A stretch of DNA of 64,000 nucleotides from contig DATJPR010000130.1 in NCBI GenBank assembly GCA_035506295.1, forward strand, positions 3,862-67,861, given 5' to 3'. The notes beneath the pieces were generated by a model that ran no database searches, was not told the DNA's origin, and worked only from the letters and a program-made list of their open reading frames with translations. A program made the position numbers and the translations under genes. The stretch is from DATJPR01 sp035506295 (lineage in GTDB: Bacteria > Bacteroidota > Ignavibacteria > UBA10030 > UBA6906). Every line of letters begins with the position of its first letter. Position 1 is the first letter of the stretch. Below, piece after piece: positions 58,412-64,000 of this stretch.

Positions 58412-60085
58412 TCAGGAGACGGACTTTTTGTTCCGGTCGCCTGTGAGGGCGGACGGAACAGGCTGGTACAGATGGCGCTTGATTTTCTGCGTCGGGGTCT
58501 TTTCGAACGGTTCCGGGTGGTCGATAATGCGATGGATCCGTGAGAAGTGTGCGAGCTTCTCGTTGAGTTTCGTCCGGATCTCTTCGAGAACGGCCGCAAT
58601 ATGCTCCTTCACCTGATGTTCGGGCTTGTTGTCGAGCGAGAACCGCCGCTTCACTTCCTCGTAGTTCAGATGCGCCCTCGCAATCAACCGATTCTGTTCT
58701 TCGAGGACGAGGGACTCGATGACAAGGTCAAATTCGTTTAGGGCCGATTCGATTTCCTCGGGGTAAATGTTTTTCCCGCTTGGCCCGAGGATCATGTTCT
58801 TCAGTCTTCCCTTGATATACAGATACCCATCGTGGTCCAGTACGCCTGAATCGCCGGTGCGGAGCCAGCCGTCGGAACTGAGGACCTCCGCAGTGCGTTG
58901 CGGGTCGTTGTAGTACCCCATCATCACATTCGGCCCCTTCAACAGAATCTCCCCTTCACCCGTTGCAGGATCAGGATTGTCGATCCTGATCTCGACATTC
59001 CTGAGCGCCCGGCCGGTAGCGCGGAACTTTGTGGCGCGAGGGGCGTCGCCGAAGGCAAGCGGAGCTGTTTCGGTGAGCCCGTACCCTATGGCATAAGGGA
59101 ACCGGGCTGCGCGCAAGAATTGCTCGACGTCGGCGGCGAGCGGAGCGCCACCGATACAGAACAGCCGGAGTTCGCCTCCGAAAGTCCGGCGAAGTTTTCT
59201 CCCGATCAATCTGATGACGGCCGTCTTCAGCAACGGCGTCTTCATGATCGGCCGCAAGCCCAGGTTCGCGAGCTGCGGTTGGATCTTCGACTTGTAGATC
59301 TTCTCGATGATCAGCGGCACGGAAAGGATCACCGTCGGTTTCACCGACGCCATCGCCGGAAGAAGGACTCCGGCGGAAGGTGGGCGGTCAAGATAATAAA
59401 CGGAGGCGCCGACATGCAACGGCGTGATCATCCCCAGAGTGCATTCGTAGGTGTGGGCGAGGGGGAGGATCGAAAGAAGACGATCAACCTGAGAAATCTC
59501 CACCATCTCCGTCACACCGGTCGCCTCCGCGATGAAATTCCGATGCGAAAGCATTACTCCCTTGGAGAATCCGGTGGTCCCCGACGTGTAGACGATCGCT
59601 GCCAAGGACTCGCTTGTGACCGAAGGAGGTGGTGTCAGCAGAGACTCATCCCACGTGGTTCCGTTTCGATGATCGGTAAGCTCTTCGATTGGCAGGACGA
59701 CCCGCAGCGCGGCTATGCGGGAAGGAGTAAACCGCTGCGAAAGCTTCGCCGAAATAAACAGTGCCGAGCAGCCGGAATGCAGGAGAATATTCTCTATGTC
59801 CCCCGGCGTGAAGTCGGGAAGAATCGGCACCGCCACCCCGCCGAGCGTCATGATCGCAAAAAATGCGATCCCCCACTGCACGCGGTTTTCGCTCAGGATG
59901 CCGACGTGATCGCCCGGGTTCACTCCTTCCGCTTTCAGACGATCGCGAGCCGCGGCGACGAGGCATCCAAAATCCTCGAACGTCAGAGACGTTCCTCCAA
60001 CAGCAGCGAGCGCGACCTTGCTGCGATGGAGCGAAATGCTCTTCGCAATCATTGCGGGGAGGTGGGGAGGGAGCGACGGTTCCAT
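58412..60085 (-). CDS. Long-chain fatty-acid--CoA ligase (AMP-binding)
   Basis: A 557-residue adenylate-forming enzyme that activates fatty acids to acyl-CoA. The P-loop AIVYTSGTTGFSKGVMLSH, the GYGLTETAP motif, the hinge region DGWLRTGDSGVLDHDGYLYIKGRLKNMI (in pieces) and the C-terminal KIKRHLY lysine are present. No membrane anchor. ATG 60085 is used; a TTG at 60109 would add eight residues. It fits with the lipid genes elsewhere in the window but is not linked to them. Confidence 0.92.
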   Translation of the reverse strand: MEPSLPPHLPAMIAKSISLHRSKVALAAVGGTSLTFEDFGCLVAAARDRLKAEGVNPGDHVGILSENRVQWGIAFFAIMTLGGVAVPILPDFTPGDIENILLHSGCSALFISAKLSQRFTPSRIAALRVVLPIEELTDHRNGTTWDESLLTPPPSVTSESLAAIVYTSGTTGFSKGVMLSHRNFIAEATGVTEMVEISQVDRLLSILPLAHTYECTLGMITPLHVGASVYYLDRPPSAGVLLPAMASVKPTVILSVPLIIEKIYKSKIQPQLANLGLRPIMKTPLLKTAVIRLIGRKLRRTFGGELRLFCIGGAPLAADVEQFLRAARFPYAIGYGLTETAPLAFGDAPRATKFRATGRALRNVEIRIDNPDPATGEGEILLKGPNVMMGYYNDPQRTAEVLSSDGWLRTGDSGVLDHDGYLYIKGRLKNMILGPSGKNIYPEEIESALNEFDLVIESLVLEEQNRLIARAHLNYEEVKRRFSLDNKPEHQVKEHIAAVLEEIRTKLNEKLAHFSRIHRIIDHPEPFEKTPTQKIKRHLYQPVPSALTGDRNKKSVS

Positions 60086-60229
60086 GGAGGGGTCTTTCCT
60101 GGTCTGCAACGTAACAAGGTAGACAAAGGATCGACCTCAGTCAAGCGCGGAGGCAAATTCCTTTCTGAATTCCGTCTTTCTGGATTTTTCCGTACTTTTC
60201 CACATCACTGATCCATGTGAGGACCCGCC

Positions 60230-61735
60230 ATGCATTGCCTTTCTCGTATTTTGCGTTGCTTGAGCTTTGTTGGACTCGTTATCCCGGTCATCCTCTTTGC
60301 CGGGGAGCAGAAGCTTATTCTCCTTCATACCAACGATATTCACGCGTCCTTTGTGCCGCACGAAGCGACGTGGATTAAGTCCACACCCAAGCCGATGGTC
60401 GGAGGATTTGTACGCCTGGAAGAAGCGATTGACAGCGTGCGATCGCTCGGCATTCCGTCGATCCTGCTTGATGCAGGCGATGTCATGACGGGCAATCCGA
60501 TTTCGGAAATCGTCTATCGGGGGGCGTATGGCGGGGCGCTGTTCGAGATGATGAACAGGATGGGGTATGACGTGTGGGAGCCCGGCAATCATGATCTTGA
60601 CATCTCGCAGGACAATCTCCGCGCACTGGCTTCGATCGCGGTTTTTCCCACAGTCTGTGCGAACCTCGTCGATCAGAAGGGGGAATACCCGCTGCACAAC
60701 AAGCCGTACGTCATCATTTCGCGGGGAGGGATTCGCGTTGGAATCATCGGCCTCATGTCGCAGGAGCTCTATGGGCTCGTCAACCAGCAGAACCTGACCG
60801 GCCTGCGTGTCCTCTCTCCCTCGGAAACTGCGCAGCGCTGGATCGATGAGCTTCGCCCCAAGGCGGATCTTGTGGTGCTCCTGACCCATGAAGGTGCGGA
60901 GGAGGATTCGGCGCTCGCAGAGGCAATCCACGGTGCCGACATCATCGTTGGCGGGCATTCGCACACCAGGATCCGCATTCCGCGCGTCGTCAACGGGATC
61001 CGGATAGTGCAAACGGGATCGAATTGTGAGAACCTCGGTGTTGTCGAGGTGACATTCCGCGACGACAAACCTGTGAAGTATTGGGGCAATCTCGTTCAAC
61101 TCTGGGCACGGACGAACCCGAAACCGGAGAGCGTCACGTCGCTCGTCGATTCGATGCGACAGGTGATTGACAAACAGTACGACGAAGTAGTCGGGAGACT
61201 GTCGGAAGATTGGTCGAGTCAGGGCGCGCGGAGTCCGCTTGCGCTTTTTGTGACAGAGGCCCAACGCACCGCTGCCTCAGCACAGATCTCCTTCATGAAT
61301 AGTCACGGGGTGCGCAAAGACCTCCTTGCCGGCCCGATAACCCGTCGGGATATCTTCGAGGTCCTCCCATTCCGCAACGTTCTCGTCACGTTCCAACTCA
61401 GCGGTGCCCAGGTGAAGTCGGTTCTCCGATATTATCTTGAGAAGCACCCCGCGATTGTCATGACCGGCGTTTCGGCGAGCTGGTCCAGCGACGCCGGCGG
61501 AGAAATTCTGCTGGAGGACGTCCGGGTGGGTGGCACGCCCATTGAGGACGGGTCAAGCTACGTCTGCGTCGCGAGCGATTTCTTCGTCGGTGAAGCCGAA
61601 AAATATATCGGTATGCCGATCGATCATGCCATCACCTCCTCCACCACGTTGTATTCTGCTGTCGAACAGGCCATCCGGCGCGAAGGGACCCTCCGGCGCG
61701 TCGGCGAAATGAAACTCGAACGATCACACCCATGA
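60230..61735 (+). CDS. Periplasmic 5'-nucleotidase (UshA family)
   Basis: A 501-residue exported phosphoesterase. Signal peptide at the N-terminus (ILRCLSFVGLVIPVILFAG). Metallophosphatase blocks: LLHTNDIHASF, LLDAGDVMTG, EPGNHDLDI, LLTHEGA and GGHSHTRI; the C-terminal 5_nucleotid_C domain begins near residue 310 (YDEVVGRLSED). It would break down extracellular nucleotides to nucleosides and phosphate. GTGAGGA lies six bases before the ATG. Its stop overlaps the next gene's ATG by four bases. Confidence 0.92.
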   Translation: MHCLSRILRCLSFVGLVIPVILFAGEQKLILLHTNDIHASFVPHEATWIKSTPKPMVGGFVRLEEAIDSVRSLGIPSILLDAGDVMTGNPISEIVYRGAYGGALFEMMNRMGYDVWEPGNHDLDISQDNLRALASIAVFPTVCANLVDQKGEYPLHNKPYVIISRGGIRVGIIGLMSQELYGLVNQQNLTGLRVLSPSETAQRWIDELRPKADLVVLLTHEGAEEDSALAEAIHGADIIVGGHSHTRIRIPRVVNGIRIVQTGSNCENLGVVEVTFRDDKPVKYWGNLVQLWARTNPKPESVTSLVDSMRQVIDKQYDEVVGRLSEDWSSQGARSPLALFVTEAQRTAASAQISFMNSHGVRKDLLAGPITRRDIFEVLPFRNVLVTFQLSGAQVKSVLRYYLEKHPAIVMTGVSASWSSDAGGEILLEDVRVGGTPIEDGSSYVCVASDFFVGEAEKYIGMPIDHAITSSTTLYSAVEQAIRREGTLRRVGEMKLERSHP

Positions 61736-62442
61736 GCTCACAACCAGAGTTTCCTGTCCTGATCATCACCGGAAGGCCGGCCGCCGGAAAATCGGAGGTC
61801 ATTGATTTCCTGAAGAAGACTCCGGCTGAAGAGCGTCTGCGTCGATTCGGCATCGGCGAATTCGAGGAGCTGGATGATTTTGTGTACGTGTGGGAGACGT
61901 TTGAAGTCGATGATATCCTGTCGCGGCACGGCAAGAAGCGGTTGTGGACGAACGAGAAGTACTATTTCACCGACGACTTCATCTGGAATGTGTACATCGA
62001 GCGGATGAATCTCGAATACCGGAAGAAGCTTGCCCGCGATCCGGGGTATCACATCAAGAAGACGGTGCTGATTGAATTTGCGCGTGGAGGAGAGAATGGA
62101 ATACGAGAGGCACTCGAGTTTCTTCACGACGATATTCTGAGAATCGCGCGGCTCATGTATATCGGTGTATCCTATGAGGAGTCTGTGCGGAAGAACAGAC
62201 GGCGGGCACGGAAGGGAATGGAGGATTCGATCCTCTATCACTCGCTTCCGGATGAGAAGATGGAATTCTACTACAAGACCAACGATTGGGATCGCCTCGA
62301 GAAAGAGGACTCGAAGTACATCACGGTGCGGGGGTTCAAGATCCCGTACGCAGTCTTCGAGAATATGCCCGAGAAAACGCTCGACCCCGCGCTCATCGGG
62401 AAGGAACTCGATCGCGTCGCAGAGCGGCTTCGATCACTGTAG
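61732..62442 (+). CDS. P-loop NTPase of unknown function
   Basis: A 236-residue cytoplasmic protein. The N-terminus has a Walker A motif, ITGRPAAGKSEVIDFL, as in small-molecule kinases; a lid-like charged stretch (RKNRRRARKGMEDSILYHSLP) lies at about residues 145-170. The remaining sequence is rich in Tyr, Asp and Lys and does not match a family I can name. Coupling to the nucleotidase by ATGA overlap suggests a nucleoside kinase or a related role, which is inference. Confidence 0.7.
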   Translation: MSSQPEFPVLIITGRPAAGKSEVIDFLKKTPAEERLRRFGIGEFEELDDFVYVWETFEVDDILSRHGKKRLWTNEKYYFTDDFIWNVYIERMNLEYRKKLARDPGYHIKKTVLIEFARGGENGIREALEFLHDDILRIARLMYIGVSYEESVRKNRRRARKGMEDSILYHSLPDEKMEFYYKTNDWDRLEKEDSKYITVRGFKIPYAVFENMPEKTLDPALIGKELDRVAERLRSL

Positions 62443-62492
62443 CGGGTAGGGGAGTCGTGTCCCGACACTCCTCCGAGCATGGAATCGGGTGC

Positions 62493-63896
62493 TTAGTGCG
62501 CCTGCCTTCCGCGGGGGGCGACATTCCATAGCCGGGAGATGACCCACGCTCCGAAGAGCGCGAAGGGAATGGGCGCCCAATGCCACATGGACCACCCCCA
62601 GTAGGTGGTGATGTAGCCGACGCCGACGCCGACAAAAGCGCCGGCAAGATATTGCATCCCATCGAACATTCCGGCAGCCGTTGCAGCCGCTTTTTTCCCC
62701 CCAAAGTCCATGGACGCCGCCCCTCCGATCAGGCCGTGCGCGCCATTGACGCAGAACGACAGAAGGACGAGCCACAACGCAGCGGCAACAGGGCCGAGCG
62801 AGAGAAGATCGGAGACCCCTGACAACGCCAGAACGACGGCCATCCCCAGAAAGCCGAAAGTGATGACGGGCGCTCGTCGACCGTCAAAGGAACGGTCGGA
62901 AGCGATCCCGAACACGAAGCCCCCCGCAATGCCGGCAAGAGCGATTCCCCAGGTTGCGACGAGATAGGGGACATACGTGGCAAATGCTGATTTGTCGGCG
63001 CCGTAGTAGTCCACGAAGTATTTCGGCCACCAGGCGTCCACCACGCTTCGTCGGACAAAACCGATCATCATGGATGCAAGCGCGATCATCCAGGTGACGC
63101 GCGAAGCGAAGACTTTTTTCAGCACAGCGGCGATCGACGGCTGCCCCTCGTCCCCGGGCCCATCGCCCGTATCGAACTCGCCGAGTCCCGCCTTTGCCGG
63201 AGAATCCTCCATCCAGATCCAGTTTACGATCATAATCACCACGACGCAAAGGCCCGGGATCCAGAAGGCGTATTGCCAGGGGAGGGCAAGCAGGATCAGC
63301 GGCACCCCCTGGAACGCAAGGAGGAGTCCGAGTCTGATCAGCACGCCGAAGATTCCTGAGAATGTTCCCCGTTCGAGCACGTGGAACCATTGCGCATTGA
63401 CTTTGACGATGGAGAGGGCGCCGAAGGATTGGAAATAGCCGTTGATCCCCCAGACAATGGCCATGGCAGTGAGAAGGGTGCCGCCGCTCAATCCGTAGCG
63501 AAGGACAGGAGGCGTCACAACGTGATGGAGCATCCCTGCGCCCTCCCATGAGGCCGGTGCTGCGATTGCGAGACTGGAGAGGCCAAAGACGAGGTTCATG
63601 GCCGCGACACCGATGGCGCCGAAAAGGAATGCCTTTTTCCCGCCGATCCTATCCGCGAACGGTCCGTTGAAGACCACGGCGAGGCCATAAATGAGCGGCA
63701 TCATGGTCTCAAAGACGCCGAGGTCGGTGTTGTGCCAACCGAGAATATCGGCCAGAGTTGGAGCGACGACGGTATAGTTGTAACGCGTCATGTAGAAGAA
63801 CGCGTACAGGATCCCGAGCGAGAGCCAGTTGATGGCACGACGGCGGCGGAATTCAGGAGAATGAACCGGGCGTAAAGGAGCGTCTTGAGTGGGCAT
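62493..63896 (-). CDS. MFS transporter, glycerol-3-phosphate/hexose-phosphate transporter type
   Basis: A 467-residue inner-membrane carrier with about twelve helices. NWLSLGILYAFFYMTRYNYTVVAPTL in the first helices (the MTRYN arginine region) and GLAVVFNGPFADRIGGKKAFL match the organophosphate:phosphate antiporter (OPA: GlpT/UhpT) group. It would exchange a sugar phosphate for phosphate; this fits with periplasmic phosphatases nearby. ATG 63896 is chosen; the longer frame to 63947 begins with TTG within a TATATT -10-like box (63946-63951). A gene outside the window ends upstream with its own terminator. Confidence 0.88.
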   Translation of the reverse strand: MPTQDAPLRPVHSPEFRRRRAINWLSLGILYAFFYMTRYNYTVVAPTLADILGWHNTDLGVFETMMPLIYGLAVVFNGPFADRIGGKKAFLFGAIGVAAMNLVFGLSSLAIAAPASWEGAGMLHHVVTPPVLRYGLSGGTLLTAMAIVWGINGYFQSFGALSIVKVNAQWFHVLERGTFSGIFGVLIRLGLLLAFQGVPLILLALPWQYAFWIPGLCVVVIMIVNWIWMEDSPAKAGLGEFDTGDGPGDEGQPSIAAVLKKVFASRVTWMIALASMMIGFVRRSVVDAWWPKYFVDYYGADKSAFATYVPYLVATWGIALAGIAGGFVFGIASDRSFDGRRAPVITFGFLGMAVVLALSGVSDLLSLGPVAAALWLVLLSFCVNGAHGLIGGAASMDFGGKKAAATAAGMFDGMQYLAGAFVGVGVGYITTYWGWSMWHWAPIPFALFGAWVISRLWNVAPRGRQAH

Positions 63897-63952
63897 GCGA
63901 TGCGCGCTGTTGATGGAAGAGCAGGGGTGCGGTGATGCAGGCGGCAATATAC

Positions 63953-63979
63953 AAAAAAGCGATGAGGGATACTCATCGC
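63953..63979 (-). terminator. Terminator of a minus-strand gene beyond the window
   Basis: On the minus strand GCGATGAG (63979-63972) and CTCATCGC (63966-63959) form an 8-bp stem with a 5-base loop, followed by six T (63958-63953). It ends transcription coming from beyond 64000 and separates it from the MFS gene promoter. Confidence 0.8.
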
Positions 63980-64000
63980 CTTTCGAAGATCAACCAATGA

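Noticed and set aside
58898..60211. 437-codon plus-strand frame opposite the acyl-CoA ligase
   Set aside because: Arg/His/Gln-rich antisense translation; the ligase on the other strand has all family motifs.
60137..61264. 375-codon minus-strand frame opposite the 5'-nucleotidase
   Set aside because: Shadow of a gene with signal peptide and complete metal-binding motifs.
1..64000. CRISPR array, prophage or insertion sequence
   Set aside because: No regular spaced repeats, transposase, integrase or phage structural genes were seen anywhere in the window.

Overview
The window is a moderately GC-rich bacterial chromosome segment. Genes are tightly packed, and many starts carry clear Shine-Dalgarno sites (for example the AAGGAGG before the HdeD-like gene) and sigma70-like promoters of the form TTGNNN-17-TATATT. 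The gene families, the Mla-type lipid transport genes (so a Gram-negative envelope), the hybrid sensor proteins and the beta-type DAHP synthase inside a trp operon would fit a free-living member of the Chlorobi/Ignavibacteria side of the Bacteroidota/FCB group. That assignment is inference; there is no rRNA here to confirm it. I saw no CRISPR array, insertion sequence, prophage or rRNA.

Layout. 1-2.05 kb: end of an arsenic-resistance cluster (permease, arsenate reductase, ACR3 arsenite efflux). 2.1-5.7 kb: a cupin / alcohol dehydrogenase / aldo-keto reductase gene set on the minus strand with a divergent AraC regulator. 5.9-14.5 kb: a signalling block on the minus strand, with a chemoreceptor containing a long chain of HAMP-like modules, a sensor kinase and a receiver protein that both look catalytically degenerate, and an intact NarL-type two-component pair. 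14.6-17.8 kb: a TetR gene with its promoter and operator, a Crp-like regulator, an F420/NADP-type reductase and an unknown protein.

17.8-31.9 kb is the most system-like accessory region. It holds a GDP-mannose pyrophosphorylase-like enzyme, a tiny membrane peptide, an FtsH paralogue, a coiled-coil protein, MlaE-MlaF-MlaD lipid transport genes, a phasin-like protein, DUF2007 and HdeD-like proteins, an AarF/UbiB kinase, a metallophosphatase, a phospholipase-D-like protein with a large N-terminal extension, and a lipase. I read it as a candidate envelope-lipid maintenance locus. 32.3-43.1 kb is looser and partly AT-richer, with small unknown genes, a broken SpoIIE phosphatase, two phosphatases and a large lipoprotein-anchored phosphatase with a starch-binding-like domain. 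43.5 kb carries tRNA-Arg(CCT).

45.0-52.8 kb is a complete tryptophan operon, trpL-E-G-D-C-F-aroF-B-A. It has a strong promoter, a 23-codon leader peptide with three consecutive Trp codons, and an attenuator hairpin. The leader also holds a 10-bp complementarity between the start of the leader peptide and the antiterminator region. 52.8-64 kb: EamA transporter, a sensor kinase with a periplasmic NMT1/THI5-like domain, CbpA-type DnaJ, PfkB kinase, acyl-CoA synthetase, 5'-nucleotidase, an uncharacterised P-loop protein and a glycerol-3-phosphate-transporter-like MFS protein.
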